The position numbers and the translations under genes are program-made. The notes below the pieces were generated by a model. It did not search any database. It was not told the origin of the DNA and worked only from the letters and a program-made list of their open reading frames with translations. Positions 50,422 to 60,356 of a DNA stretch of 64,000 nt are shown piece after piece. Source of the DNA: Spirochaeta sp. UBA5339 (GTDB taxonomy: Bacteria > Spirochaetota > Spirochaetia > DSM-2461); the NCBI GenBank assembly GCA_002408085.1, contig DHQL01000024.1, forward strand, positions 193,813-257,812, given 5' to 3'. How positions within the stretch are numbered: position 1 is the stretch's first letter; the number at the start of each line of letters is the position of its first letter.

Positions 50422-51465
50422 CTATTCCGGGTGTACGGCGCTTTTCAAGGCCGCTGTCAGGGAACTCTCACCGAAGGAGTCCTGCCCGATCTCCCAGACA
50501 AAGAAACCCTTCAATCCCAGATCCATTCCCATTTCCGCCTTCTCACGGACCGTATCGCGGCCGTTGAAGTAGTAGCCGTCTGCCTCGTCATCGCTCTCGG
50601 TCAGGTCGTTCTGTAGTGAAATCTCCCTGTAGGACTGGGCTTTCTTCCAATAGTCCGGGGAGTAGCCGTCAAAGATCCGGCCGTAGTAGGGGATTCCCAT
50701 CAGAATATTCTCGTAGGGGATGTCGTAGCGGGCGGCCATATACTCCAGGGCCTCTTTTGTGCTTTCAGGGGTACTGTGACGGCCGTAGAAGTCATAGCTC
50801 ATCAGGTTGATCACATCGGGAATAGCGTAGGTTTCGGGCAGAAGGGGACGGAACCGGCTTACGGCGATACTAAGCTTTCTGCCGTCTCTGTCGCAGAGCT
50901 CTCTCAGGTCTTTCAGGAAGTCCAGGTAGATCTCCTTCTCCTGATCATTCCGGGGAAACTCCCAGTCAAGGTCGATCCCGGACAGAGAGTAGTCGATCAT
51001 AATGTCTTCCAGAATACGGTAGAAGAGCTGCTTCTTCCCATCATCCCGCAGTACGGGCATAAAGTCGCTTGAGGAGCCGTTGATGCAGAGTGAGAGCCTG
51101 GTATCGGAAAACTGGAAAAGTCTCTGAAGATAGGCGAGATCACCCCTCTGGGAGTCGGTGAGGAGGCTGTCGGGGAAGTTCTTCATCTCCATGGAAAAGT
51201 AGATGATCTCATCGTACTGCTGAAGGATCATCTCTCCGCGGCTGAAAGAATAGGACCCGGGGAGCTCCTTTGTATAGGATGCACCGGGTGCTTCACCGTA
51301 GGGGTGCATGTTATACCAGGCAGTTTCTCTGTTCAGGTCATGGGGAAAGAGCTGTTTCATGCGGTAGTGGGGAAGGTAGGCCTTCATCTGCGGAGGATCT
51401 GCGGCAAAGGCAGGTATCAGGGTTGTCAGAGCAAGCAGCAGACTGCATATTTTTAATCTATTCAT
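50422..51465 (-). CDS. Exported GH18-family glycoside hydrolase
   Basis: 347 residues with a signal peptide (ending AFAADP). The GH18 catalytic motif appears as SGIDLDWEFP (Glu as acid/base), with LSIAVSRF, INLMSYDFYGR and GIPYYGRIFDGYSP as further barrel signatures, and WEIGQDS near the end. It cleaves chitin- or peptidoglycan-like beta-1,4 GlcNAc links, or may be a spore-type amidohydrolase relative. Convergent with the preceding gene, leaving only 3 bases between stops. Confidence 0.88.
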   Translation of the reverse strand: MNRLKICSLLLALTTLIPAFAADPPQMKAYLPHYRMKQLFPHDLNRETAWYNMHPYGEAPGASYTKELPGSYSFSRGEMILQQYDEIIYFSMEMKNFPDSLLTDSQRGDLAYLQRLFQFSDTRLSLCINGSSSDFMPVLRDDGKKQLFYRILEDIMIDYSLSGIDLDWEFPRNDQEKEIYLDFLKDLRELCDRDGRKLSIAVSRFRPLLPETYAIPDVINLMSYDFYGRHSTPESTKEALEYMAARYDIPYENILMGIPYYGRIFDGYSPDYWKKAQSYREISLQNDLTESDDEADGYYFNGRDTVREKAEMGMDLGLKGFFVWEIGQDSFGESSLTAALKSAVHPE

Positions 51466-51604
51466 TTATAATCCTCCAGACAGGCAGTGGCATTATAGTA
51501 TGCGCTTCTTTTCGGGTAAAGACGGCCGGCTTCGGGGACGGGGCGATTTACAAAAGCTCCTGTTTTACTCATAATCACTAAAAACAAATTTCAGGAGATT
51601 CCAC

Positions 51605-51940
51605 TTGAATATTCAGATTATCGGCATAAAAAAGTGTCAGAATACCAGAAAGGCCGAGCGCTTTTTCAAGGAGCGGGGTGTAAAATTTCAGAAACTGGAT
51701 CTTGCTGAAAAGGGCTTGAGTCCCGGAGAGTTGAGGAATATCCTGAGCAGGGTTTCAGTGGATGATCTGATAGACAGCGAATCCAAGCTCTACAAGTCCA
51801 AATTCGCCTATATGGATTTTGATCCCATGGAGGAGATCCCCGCTCACCCCGAACTGATCAGGACACCCGTTGTCCGCTGTGAGGGCAAGGTCAGCATCGG
51901 CTATGATCCGGAGACCTGGAAGAAGTGGATTGAAGGCTGA
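51605..51940 (+). CDS. ArsC/Spx-family thioredoxin-fold protein
   Basis: 111 residues. The active-site Cys lies in KKCQNTRKAERFF (Cys-x3-Arg) with no second Cys in a CxxC, as in the YffB/ArsC group. The late RTPVVRCEGKVSIGY matches the family. The start is a TTG with CAGGAG seven bases upstream; no ATG is available. Whether it reduces arsenate is unclear. Confidence 0.82.
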   Translation: MNIQIIGIKKCQNTRKAERFFKERGVKFQKLDLAEKGLSPGELRNILSRVSVDDLIDSESKLYKSKFAYMDFDPMEEIPAHPELIRTPVVRCEGKVSIGYDPETWKKWIEG

Positions 51941-52721
51941 TCAGACAGAATTCGGCATCCTGGGCAGCGGTTCGGCAGCCAACGGCTTTGTGTTCCGGTT
52001 CCGGGATTTTTCATTTATCATAGACAACGGCTACAGTCTTTCGGAGTTCAGAAGACGCATGAAGCTACTGGGCTTTGACGAGGGAAAGCTTGAGTTTATC
52101 TTTCTCACCCATCACCACAGTGATCACTTCAAGGGAGTGGAACCTCTCTCCTCCTCCCTGGGAATACCTGTTGTAACTCATGCAGAGATGCCTCTGGAGC
52201 AGCACTGTAAAAGGGATGAGTCCCTTAAGCGGCTGGACATACTCCCGGGCAGGGACTACAGCTTTGAGGAACTCCGTTTCCGCTGTTTCGAAACCTCCCA
52301 CGATGCTCACAGTTCCGTGGGGTTTCATTTCTCTCTGGGGGGGACTGTATTTACCATAATTACAGACACCGGCACCGTCAGTCAGGAGATGGAGGAACTG
52401 GCACTGAAGTCGGATTACCTCTTTCTGGAGTCCAACTACTCTCCTGAGATGCTTCACAGCGGCCCTTATCCGGCCTTTCTGAAAAAGAGAATCCTCTCGG
52501 ATCTGGGGCATCTATCCAATCTTGATGCCGCCGTTTTTATGACAAAACTGTCTGGAAAGCCCGAATCGCGCCTTAAAAAGATTTTTCTCTGTCATTTATC
52601 AGAAAAAAATAATAGTGTTGAAAGAGTCAGGGAAGAAGTCGGCCGGATCTACAGCGGTAGCATACCCTTCGGGATCTGTCCGAGAAATGACTGTCTGAGT
52701 ATGGACACCCTTCTGGATTAA
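51930..52721 (+). CDS. Metallo-beta-lactamase-fold hydrolase, YycJ/WalJ-like
   Basis: 263 residues. GILGSGSAANGFVF at the N-terminus and the metal motif LTHHHSDHFKG (HxHxDH), with later metal ligands in SHDAHSSVG and ITDTGTVS, match the YycJ-type exonuclease/hydrolase group. A TTG at 51930, overlapping the previous stop by 11 bases, is the most probable start (GGAAG seven bases upstream). Translationally coupled to the ArsC-like gene. Confidence 0.85.
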   Translation: MKADQTEFGILGSGSAANGFVFRFRDFSFIIDNGYSLSEFRRRMKLLGFDEGKLEFIFLTHHHSDHFKGVEPLSSSLGIPVVTHAEMPLEQHCKRDESLKRLDILPGRDYSFEELRFRCFETSHDAHSSVGFHFSLGGTVFTIITDTGTVSQEMEELALKSDYLFLESNYSPEMLHSGPYPAFLKKRILSDLGHLSNLDAAVFMTKLSGKPESRLKKIFLCHLSEKNNSVERVREEVGRIYSGSIPFGICPRNDCLSMDTLLD

Positions 52722-52773
52722 CGCATCTTACAGCAGTTCCCTGATGTAATGATGATAAATCAAGGAGCAGCCT

Positions 52774-54681
52774 ATGCAGGATCTGAAACCCTTCTGGAGC
52801 AAACTGTGGAACTCTCTCCCCGAGGTCAGGGAATTTATTGAGGGGGGCAGTGATAAGCTCTCTCCCTATACCAAAAAAGCAATCCAGTCCTTTTTGAATA
52901 CCCTTGAAAGCGGAAGCTCCGAAGGCTCCTTTCTGGAAGAGGCGGCCCTCCGTATACGTGAAGAGCTGAGCAGCGGAAATGCCGGAGCTTTTATGGGGGC
53001 AATGGAGGAGTTCGCCGCAGGCAGGTCCGATGTTCTGGAGCTCTTTTTTCCAGAGGCCCTTTTCGGAGGGACCTCTCCCGAAGATCAGGAGGAGTTTATC
53101 AGAAAGCGGCGGACTGTCAAAGTCTCCGCTCTTAATCCCGATCCGATAACAGATCCCGCTTCCCAGATGGTATTCACATCCAATGTTCTACTGACCCTCC
53201 CCCCGGAGCAGTACAAGTCAAGGCTCTCGGAGTCCATACTGGAGCGGGTGAAAGAGGTTGAAGCTGAGGATCAGAAGTACTGGTTCGACCACCCCATACT
53301 GATGGGAGTGGAGACCGAAGCCAACGAGATGATCTACGGCCTCAAGGGTCTTGCGGAAACCTTTGCCTGGGAGAAGTCTAAAGGCCATGCGGCTTCTGAT
53401 GCCAGAATGACCGTGCTTCTCTCCCTTTCGGTGACCCATGACGGTCTGAAGTCCCTTGCTCCCGAGTACCTGGCCTCCGAACTGAAGGGCTACAAGGGCC
53501 TTGAGGACCTTGATATCTATATCTTTACTGAGGAGGACACCGAGAGGCTCAGCGAGCTCCTGGAGTCCCTTCTGCCCGCCTCGGATGATGCGGATATTGC
53601 CGAGGTTTTCGGTGTGGACGGCCGCTACGGCAGACACTACAGTTTTCTCAAGGCTGTGATTCCCCTCTGGTCCATCGTTATGAATCCTTCGGTAAAGGGA
53701 ACCTTCAAGATCGACCTGGATCAGGTCTTTCCCCAGGATGTTCTGGAGAAGGTCACCGGAAAGACGGCTTTTCAGCACCTCTCGACACCTCTCTGGGGAG
53801 GACAAGGGACGGACTACAAGGGGCGGGATGTGGAACTCGGTATGATTGCCGGAGCCCTAGTCAATGAAAAGGATATCGGAAAGTCCCTTTTTACACCGGA
53901 TGTACCCCTGCCGCCGGAGGATATGGAGCTCAAGGGTGAGGCAAGGATCTTCCACAAGCAGCTTCCCATGGCCGTATCCACACTGGCCGAGATGATGACC
54001 CACTACGGAGAGCCGGGCATGCCCGACGGCAGCAGCTCCTGTCTCGCCAGGGTTCATGTGACCGGAGGAACCAATGGCATCCTCTGCTCTGCCTTGCGGA
54101 AAAAACGTCCCTTTACTCCCGCCTTTATCGGCCGGGCCGAGGATCAGGGCTATCTCCTGTCGGTTCTCTTTGACAGCGAGGGCGGACTGATGCGCTATGT
54201 TCATGAGCCCGGTATGGTTATGCGTCACGATAAGGAAGCCTTTGCGGGTGAAGCCATTGCGGCGGCAAAGATGGGCACCTGGGTGGCGGACCTCCTCCGC
54301 ATCCTCTACTTCAGTTACTACGCCTCCTTTCTGGACGGAGGCGCCGCAGCGGTCAAGGAGGAGCTTGATCCCTTTACAGGCTGTTTTATCACGGAAGTTC
54401 CCATGACCAAGGTTTTCCTCAGGCTCCTGCTTAAGATGCTCGAGAGTCCTGATGATGCCGGAGACCTTCTTAAGCTTGCGGAGGTGCAGCTCTCACCCTT
54501 TGTCTCAGGCGTAGAGAATGCCGCCACTGTAAAGGAGAGCTGGCTCTACGAGAAGAGCGGATGGGGGCGCTACTATGATGCCCTGGATCTTCTTGAAAAA
54601 GGTACGGGAGAAAGAGATGCGGATGCCCTGTCTGCAGCTGAAAAAATCAGGGAACGCTTCGAAAGCTGCCGGATCAGCTGA
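52774..54681 (+). CDS. Large hypothetical cytoplasmic protein
   Basis: 635 residues, no signal peptide, membrane helix or recognised domain. The composition is ordinary and acidic. Conspicuous segments are HLSTPLWGGQGTDYKGRDVELGMI and SSSCLARVHVTGGTNGILCSAL, which could be conserved cores. AAGGAG precedes the ATG. No functional neighbour points to a role. Confidence 0.65.
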   Translation: MQDLKPFWSKLWNSLPEVREFIEGGSDKLSPYTKKAIQSFLNTLESGSSEGSFLEEAALRIREELSSGNAGAFMGAMEEFAAGRSDVLELFFPEALFGGTSPEDQEEFIRKRRTVKVSALNPDPITDPASQMVFTSNVLLTLPPEQYKSRLSESILERVKEVEAEDQKYWFDHPILMGVETEANEMIYGLKGLAETFAWEKSKGHAASDARMTVLLSLSVTHDGLKSLAPEYLASELKGYKGLEDLDIYIFTEEDTERLSELLESLLPASDDADIAEVFGVDGRYGRHYSFLKAVIPLWSIVMNPSVKGTFKIDLDQVFPQDVLEKVTGKTAFQHLSTPLWGGQGTDYKGRDVELGMIAGALVNEKDIGKSLFTPDVPLPPEDMELKGEARIFHKQLPMAVSTLAEMMTHYGEPGMPDGSSSCLARVHVTGGTNGILCSALRKKRPFTPAFIGRAEDQGYLLSVLFDSEGGLMRYVHEPGMVMRHDKEAFAGEAIAAAKMGTWVADLLRILYFSYYASFLDGGAAAVKEELDPFTGCFITEVPMTKVFLRLLLKMLESPDDAGDLLKLAEVQLSPFVSGVENAATVKESWLYEKSGWGRYYDALDLLEKGTGERDADALSAAEKIRERFESCRIS

Positions 54682-54730
54682 CCCGCAGTCTCCGGTGCAG
54701 GGACTGTGGGTGTGGATTCGCAGGGGCTGA

Positions 54731-55702
54731 TCAGTAGATCATGGCCTTCAGGGTTTCAAACCATTTCTGAGGCTCCGGGGGAGTATCCGATTCCAGGATA
54801 CCCCCGGCCATCTCTCTGTGTCCTCCGCCCCTGCCGCGGCCTGAGGTAAAGGTCTTCATGATTCCGGAAGCGTCCTTGTCATTCCAGTTGTTCCGGAAGG
54901 AGATGGAGATGTTACCGCTGTTGTTGGCAAAGAGCCCTACAAAGTGAATCTCCTGGAGGGAGAGGATAAAGTCTCCCAGTATTCCCATCAGGTTCTGGGG
55001 ACAGCCCTCGGGCAGAAAGCAGACCGCCAGCCCCTTGTAGACCATCAGGTTCTCAAGGAGTTTCTTATAATACTCAAGGTCGCTGAGCTGGATATTGTTT
55101 CTCAGGATGGAGTTTACCAGATCCTTGTCTGAAAAGGGGTAGAGGAAGCTCAGAGCTCTGAGATCCTTCTCTGTCATCCCTCTGGTGTAGAGGTCTGTAT
55201 CCCGTGCCAGTCCGATCTGCAGGGCCGATGCCGCAGCCCGTGAGGGCATGACTCCCAGCTCCTGGTAGTACTCGCAGATCATTGTGGAGCTGGAGCCGTA
55301 GTCGGGACGGATATCGGTGAGTTCCACATCCTCGGTGGTCAGGCTTTTATGATGGTCTATTACGGCTATCTCCCGCCCCACAAGGTCCTCCACGTTGGAG
55401 TTTCCCTTGCAGCCGTCCACAATCACAATGCCGTCGTTATCGGTGAGTTCATACTGTTTCCAGTGGTAAATGGGGATGTTGAGCTGGGCAATCATTCTTA
55501 TCAGGGCATCCCTCTGCAGCTCTCCGTCGTAAATAATCTCCGAGTGGATTCCCTGGGTTTCCAGAAGCTCCTTCAGGCCGAAGGCAGCTGCCACGGCATC
55601 GGGATCGGGGAAATTATGGGTCTGTATAAACAGCCTGCCGGTCTCTGATTTAAGACGGCTGACCAGAATTTCCGAAAAGATAAGCCTCTCCTGATAGTAC
55701 AA
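54731..55702 (-). CDS. DHH/DHHA1-family phosphoesterase (nanoRNase/pAp phosphatase-like)
   Basis: 323 residues. QTHNFPDPDAVAAAFGL, IVIVDGCKG and the signature AVIDHHKS supply the Mn-binding Asp and His residues. A DHHA1-like end shows SGRGRGGGHREMAGG. Such enzymes cleave short oligonucleotides, pAp or cyclic dinucleotides. A TTG start with AAAGGA is used; no ATG fits. Confidence 0.88.
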   Translation of the reverse strand: MYYQERLIFSEILVSRLKSETGRLFIQTHNFPDPDAVAAAFGLKELLETQGIHSEIIYDGELQRDALIRMIAQLNIPIYHWKQYELTDNDGIVIVDGCKGNSNVEDLVGREIAVIDHHKSLTTEDVELTDIRPDYGSSSTMICEYYQELGVMPSRAAASALQIGLARDTDLYTRGMTEKDLRALSFLYPFSDKDLVNSILRNNIQLSDLEYYKKLLENLMVYKGLAVCFLPEGCPQNLMGILGDFILSLQEIHFVGLFANNSGNISISFRNNWNDKDASGIMKTFTSGRGRGGGHREMAGGILESDTPPEPQKWFETLKAMIY

Positions 55703-55783
55703 ATATCCTTTCCTGGTTTATTATCGTACCAGAATCCCAATGGAAGGGGATTTACTCTAGAAGCATAATACAGGAGCCCGGCT

Positions 55784-56704
55784 ATGTCCATTCAATGGTT
55801 TCCCGGTCATATGACCAGGACGAAAAAACTGATCAATGAGAACCTCAAGAAAGTGGATATGGTCATCGAGATCCTGGACGCCCGTGCCCCTCTGGCCAGC
55901 CGGAATCCCCTTCTGGCGGAACTGACAAAGGACAAGCCCCGTTTGATTCTTCTGAACAAGTCGGATCTGGCAGATCCTGCAAGAACAGAGCAGTGGATCA
56001 GGTTCCTTTCCGAGGGAAGCACAGTAAAGGCCGTTTCGGTGAACTCAAAAAACAAGAAGACCCTGAAGCATGTTCCAAAGGAGTGCAAGGCACTCTGCAA
56101 GGGGAAAAAGTGGGTGAACCGCCGTCCTGTCAGGGCTATGATTGTGGGAATACCCAATGTGGGCAAGTCCACGGTGATCAACACCCTTGCAGGTAAAAAG
56201 AAGGCTGCCGCCTCCAACAAGCCAGGTGTGACAAGGGACGCCCAGCATGTTCCCGTTTCCCGTGAGATTCAGATTCTCGACACCCCCGGGATCCTCTGGC
56301 ACAAGTTTGATGATCAGCTGGTTGGCCTGAAGCTGGCCGCCCTGGGGTCCATCAAGGATGCTGTACTTCTGGTGGATGAGATTGCCCTTGAGGTACTGAA
56401 GTTCTTGAGCAGAACCTATCCGGAAGCCCTTGTCAGACGGTATAAGCTGACAGGCAGAGGGGATGAACCCCTTACAGCAGAGAAGCTGAAGGCCATGGAT
56501 GTTCACGATCTTATGGATCAGATTGCCGAGAGAAGGGGGCTTCTGGTTGCCGGGGGAACGGCGGATAAAGAAAGAGCCGCCCGGCTGATTATTAAAGAAC
56601 TCCGTGACGGCATTATTGACAGGATAACCCTGGAAGAACCCGAAGATCCCGCCAGAGGCTGGGACCCTCCCAGGAAGCCCGAGAGGGATGAAACCGCGGA
56701 ATAG
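55784..56704 (+). CDS. ylqF: Ribosome biogenesis GTPase YlqF (RbgA)
   Basis: A 306-residue circularly permuted GTPase. QWFPGHMTRTKK opens the protein, then G4 (LLNKSDL) precedes G1 (GIPNVGKST) and G3 (DTPGILW), the order that defines the YlqF/YawG family. It assists late 50S assembly. GGAG precedes the ATG. Confidence 0.95.
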   Translation: MSIQWFPGHMTRTKKLINENLKKVDMVIEILDARAPLASRNPLLAELTKDKPRLILLNKSDLADPARTEQWIRFLSEGSTVKAVSVNSKNKKTLKHVPKECKALCKGKKWVNRRPVRAMIVGIPNVGKSTVINTLAGKKKAAASNKPGVTRDAQHVPVSREIQILDTPGILWHKFDDQLVGLKLAALGSIKDAVLLVDEIALEVLKFLSRTYPEALVRRYKLTGRGDEPLTAEKLKAMDVHDLMDQIAERRGLLVAGGTADKERAARLIIKELRDGIIDRITLEEPEDPARGWDPPRKPERDETAE

Positions 56705-56806
56705 AACCTGAACTGCCGGTCTGAACCGACGGTCTGAGCCCGGGGCTTGTAGCCTGAGCCGGCGGCCTCTCAAGAGGTCCTGTCCCGGCTGCAGAACTGT
56801 TCAGAT

Positions 56807-57820
56807 TTATTCAGGAAGGGCTATAATCTTCCAGCTTCCATCTTCAGGGCGGACCATGAAAACAAGGTTCTGGCCCTTCATGAAATCACTCATTCCAGGC
56901 TGCACCTCGGTTCCCAGAAAGAGATAACACTCTCTGTCGGGAGACCATCTTCTGCCGGCCTCAAACCACTGTGGAAAGAGTTCGGCATATTCATCATAGC
57001 TGTAAATATGATAGCGGTAGTTCTTCTCGTAGTCTGCAATAGAGTAGGCGCTCAGGTCTGTTGAGGGGGGAGCAATCCGGTAGCGGCTCTGGCTCAGCCC
57101 CGTTTCAAGAACTCTCAGGTTGTTTGAAAGGGCTTTGTAGAAGGCGGGTAGATTCCCTTCAAGGTTATTTTTAACAAAGTCCAGTGAGAAGTCCCGGGCT
57201 TCGTCTCTCTTGCTTACAGTTGAACGGCGACTTGCCGATTCGGGGGAGAGAAGCTGAGCAGGCGAGCTGTAGGCCATCTGAAGAGAGGGGCGTCTGTCTT
57301 CAAACTCTGAACCGTCATAGGGGAAGTCCCAGGCTTCCAGTTCAATACGGAAAATTTTTCCGGGGGCCGAAGATCGGGGGGGAGCAATCATTCTGACAGA
57401 GAGTCTTGCACTTCCATCAGTAATTACACCGTTGTAGGGAATATACCAGTTGCTGTTTTTCTCCTGCCACCGGGAAGCCTTTTCTGTCCATGGCATGGTG
57501 AATACGGCGTCATCGGATTCGATCTGCCCCAGTCTTATCTGAAGGGTACTCTGGCCGATCTGTGTGGACTCATCTATATAACTGGTCTTTACGCGCCATT
57601 TCCTTGTAGACCCGGGGAGGGGTGCGGGTATGCTGCTGAGGTCTTCAGGGTATACCTGTTTAATGTCAGTCCATCCGCCGTCACTGTTTACAAGAAAGGG
57701 CTGGTAACTGTGACTGTTGAAAAGAACTATGGACCCTGCGAAAGTCCCCTGTTCCTCATCGGCGGCCAGAGACACCAGAGGGCAGAGAGCCATAATCAGG
57801 ATCAGTAATTTTTTAAGCAT
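56807..57820 (-). CDS. Exported hypothetical protein
   Basis: 337 residues with a signal peptide (MLKKLLILIMALCPLVSLAAD). The mature part has an N-terminal beta-rich section and a charged helical middle, ending in a strand-rich domain (LVFMVRPEDGSWKIIALPE). No family recognised. GGGAGG precedes the ATG. Confidence 0.6.
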   Translation of the reverse strand: MLKKLLILIMALCPLVSLAADEEQGTFAGSIVLFNSHSYQPFLVNSDGGWTDIKQVYPEDLSSIPAPLPGSTRKWRVKTSYIDESTQIGQSTLQIRLGQIESDDAVFTMPWTEKASRWQEKNSNWYIPYNGVITDGSARLSVRMIAPPRSSAPGKIFRIELEAWDFPYDGSEFEDRRPSLQMAYSSPAQLLSPESASRRSTVSKRDEARDFSLDFVKNNLEGNLPAFYKALSNNLRVLETGLSQSRYRIAPPSTDLSAYSIADYEKNYRYHIYSYDEYAELFPQWFEAGRRWSPDRECYLFLGTEVQPGMSDFMKGQNLVFMVRPEDGSWKIIALPE

Positions 57821-57906
57821 TTAAAAACCTCCCATGCTTGGGACCCGGTAAACAGGTCTCACTACATACATCGGAAAATTCCTCTCTCCATTGAAGGGGA
57901 AATGAT

Positions 57907-57935
57907 AAAAAAAAGCCGGCGGATCATCCGCCGGC
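57907..57935 (-). terminator. Terminator of ilvBN
   Basis: A GC-rich near-perfect hairpin, GCCGGCGG with CCGCCGGC around a five-base loop, followed on the minus strand by eight T (complement of 57914-57907). Confidence 0.9.
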
Positions 57936-57998
57936 AAGTTGTTTTAAGGCTCTGTCAGTCTCTTGTCTGACATTTTTAAAGGAGGTATATGTTCAGGT

Positions 57999-58505
57999 TT
58001 ACCAGGAAGTTTCCTCTTCGCCTCTGGCGATAAGAACCTTACCGGTCCGGACCACTTCAAGGACGCCGAACTTGTCAAGCATCTTTCTGACAGCGTCGAT
58101 CTTGCTGGACTTACCGGTTACCTGAAAGGTCATTGTCGTATCGCTGATATCCACATTCCGGCACTTGAAGGCGCTGGCGATCTGGAGAATCTCTGTGCGG
58201 GTCTCGTTGTCGCAGCGGACCTTGATCAGGGCAAGTTCCTTCTGGATAACGTCCTCGTCGGAGTACTCCCGGGCATGGATTACATCGACCAGGCGGTTCA
58301 GCTGCTCCAGCATCAGGTGCAGGGTCCGGGAGTCGCCGGTGGCCTCGATATTAATGCGGGAGTAGTTGGGGTCCTGGGTGGGAGATCCCACAAAGCTTTC
58401 GATGTTGTAGCCTCTTCTGGCAAAAACCAGTGCAATCCTGATGGTCACACCGGGTTTGTTTTCAACAAAAAGGCTGATATTGTGTTTCTTCTGAGAATCG
58501 CTCAT
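57999..58505 (-). CDS. ilvN: Acetolactate synthase, small regulatory subunit
   Basis: 168 residues. The N-terminal ACT domain (HNISLFVENKPGVTIRIALVFARRGYN) binds valine for feedback inhibition; a second ferredoxin-like domain follows. The start overlaps the ilvB stop by one base (TGATG). Confidence 0.94.
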   Translation of the reverse strand: MSDSQKKHNISLFVENKPGVTIRIALVFARRGYNIESFVGSPTQDPNYSRINIEATGDSRTLHLMLEQLNRLVDVIHAREYSDEDVIQKELALIKVRCDNETRTEILQIASAFKCRNVDISDTTMTFQVTGKSSKIDAVRKMLDKFGVLEVVRTGKVLIARGEEETSW

Positions 58506-60220
58506 CAGGTTCCTCCCTTCGGCTTGTCCAGTTTCTTCCGGGGCATGGTGAGAAGCATTTTGTCCAGTCCGGCTCCAGAGGGAACCATGGGGAATACGTT
58601 GTCGTACTTCTCAACTTCCGCATCGATGATGCAGGGACCGTCATTGTATTCCAGGGCCGCGCTGAGGACCTTGCGGACATCGGCGCTCCGTTTTACCCGG
58701 AAACCCTTCATGCCGTAGGCGGTGGCGAGCTTCATAAAGTCGGGGTTACCCACCAGATCTACACCGGACAGGCGGTTTTCGTAGAACATATGCTGCCACT
58801 GGCGTACCATTCCAAGATAGTTGTTGTTGATCAGCAGGATCTTGATGGGAAGCTTCTCGTTGACTGCGGTGGAGAGCTCGGGGAGGGTCATCTGGAATCC
58901 TCCGTCACCTACAACGGCAACAACAGTCTTGCCGGGGTTGGCCATCTGGGCTCCTATGGCCGCGGGGAAACCGAACCCCATGGTTCCGGCGCCTCCGGAG
59001 GAGAGAAAGTTTCGGCTGCTCTCTGTCTTGAAGAACTGAGCCGCCCACATCTGATGCTGTCCGACATCGGTTGTGACAATGGCTTCTCCGCCTGTCAGCC
59101 GTGACATCTCTTCAATCACATGCTGTGCTCTGAGCTTTCCCTCTTTCTTGTATTTCAGAGGATACTCTCTCTTGAGGCGCTTGATCAGTTTGACCCAGCG
59201 CTGGGTATTGCCCTTTTCAAGGTAGCCGTAGAGGGAGTCAAGAACGGATCTGGCGTCACCCACTATGGCGCAATCAACCTGAACGGTTTTATTTATCTCA
59301 ACAGGATCAATATCAATATGAATCTTCTTTGCCTGGGGCAGGAAGTCCGAGGGGGAACCGGCAATGCGGTCATCCCAGCGTGCACCGATGGAGACAATCA
59401 GATCGCTCTCGCAGAGGGCCATATTGGCATAGGCTGTACCGTGCATGCCGGGCATACCCAGGTTCAGCTCGTGGCTTTCGGGGAAGCATCCCTTGCCAAG
59501 GAGGGTGTTGCATACAGGGATCTGCATCTTCTCGACAATGGCCTTAATCTCCGAGGATGCCCCTGAAATAACCGCACCATGGCCAACCATAAGAACAGGC
59601 TTTTCCGCCTTTGAGATCATGGCGGCTGCCTCTTTGATGGCATCAGGGCTGCCTTCTTTGCGTATAGTATATCCGGGAAGAGAGAACTCACCGGAAGTAT
59701 CTTCATCGATATAGGCGCTGGTCACATTCTTGGGCAGGTCGATGATGACAGGGCCGGGACGTCCGGTGCTGGCAATGTGAAAGGCCTGATTGACTATGGA
59801 AGGAAGCTCTTCGGGGTCCTTTACAAGGAAGGAGTGTTTGACGATGGGGTAGGACATACCCGATACATCGGCCTCCTGAAAGGTGTCGAGTCCAAGATTG
59901 GTGGTCAGCTGTTGACCGCAGAGAACAACCATGGGAACTGAATCCATCATGGCAGTCATAACGCCAGTTAATGTGTTTGTTGCACCCGGTCCGGATGTTA
60001 CAAGAACCACACCGGGCTTGCCGCTGGAGCGGGCATAGCCGTCGGCCATATGGGTTGCACCCTGTTCATGGCGGGTCAGTACCAGTTTCATATCCGACTG
60101 GGCCAAAGCATCAAAAATCGGTATGGCATTGCCTCCGGGGAGTCCGAAGATGCATTCCACACCCTGATTTTTAAGTATCTCTATCAACTTGGCGGCGGCA
60201 GTACACTGTTTTTTGTTCAT
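58505..60220 (-). CDS. ilvB: Acetolactate synthase, large catalytic subunit
   Basis: 571 residues, ThDP-dependent, first step of branched-chain amino-acid synthesis. Catalytic Glu in LTRHEQGATHMADGYAR, ThDP/Mg motif GDGGFQMTLPEL to INNNYLG, and the FAD region are visible. AGGAGG precedes the ATG. Upstream no leader peptide rich in Leu, Val or Ile is visible. Confidence 0.95.
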   Translation of the reverse strand: MNKKQCTAAAKLIEILKNQGVECIFGLPGGNAIPIFDALAQSDMKLVLTRHEQGATHMADGYARSSGKPGVVLVTSGPGATNTLTGVMTAMMDSVPMVVLCGQQLTTNLGLDTFQEADVSGMSYPIVKHSFLVKDPEELPSIVNQAFHIASTGRPGPVIIDLPKNVTSAYIDEDTSGEFSLPGYTIRKEGSPDAIKEAAAMISKAEKPVLMVGHGAVISGASSEIKAIVEKMQIPVCNTLLGKGCFPESHELNLGMPGMHGTAYANMALCESDLIVSIGARWDDRIAGSPSDFLPQAKKIHIDIDPVEINKTVQVDCAIVGDARSVLDSLYGYLEKGNTQRWVKLIKRLKREYPLKYKKEGKLRAQHVIEEMSRLTGGEAIVTTDVGQHQMWAAQFFKTESSRNFLSSGGAGTMGFGFPAAIGAQMANPGKTVVAVVGDGGFQMTLPELSTAVNEKLPIKILLINNNYLGMVRQWQHMFYENRLSGVDLVGNPDFMKLATAYGMKGFRVKRSADVRKVLSAALEYNDGPCIIDAEVEKYDNVFPMVPSGAGLDKMLLTMPRKKLDKPKGGT

Positions 60221-60249
60221 ATTGCCTCCTGTTTAATTGGGATGGCTAA

Positions 60250-60278
60250 ATCTTAGTTTAATTTTTTTCAGTGGTCAA
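60250..60278 (-). promoter_or_regulatory. Promoter of ilvBN
   Basis: On the minus strand, TTGACC (60278-60273), a 17-base spacer and TAAGAT (60255-60250), about 30 bases before the ilvB ATG. Confidence 0.65.
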
Positions 60279-60356
60279 TATGTGTTTATAAGCAATTTTA
60301 TCCAAAACAGTGTTGAAAAAGATCTTTAAAAAAAGAGTAATTCTTATTTTTTTATC

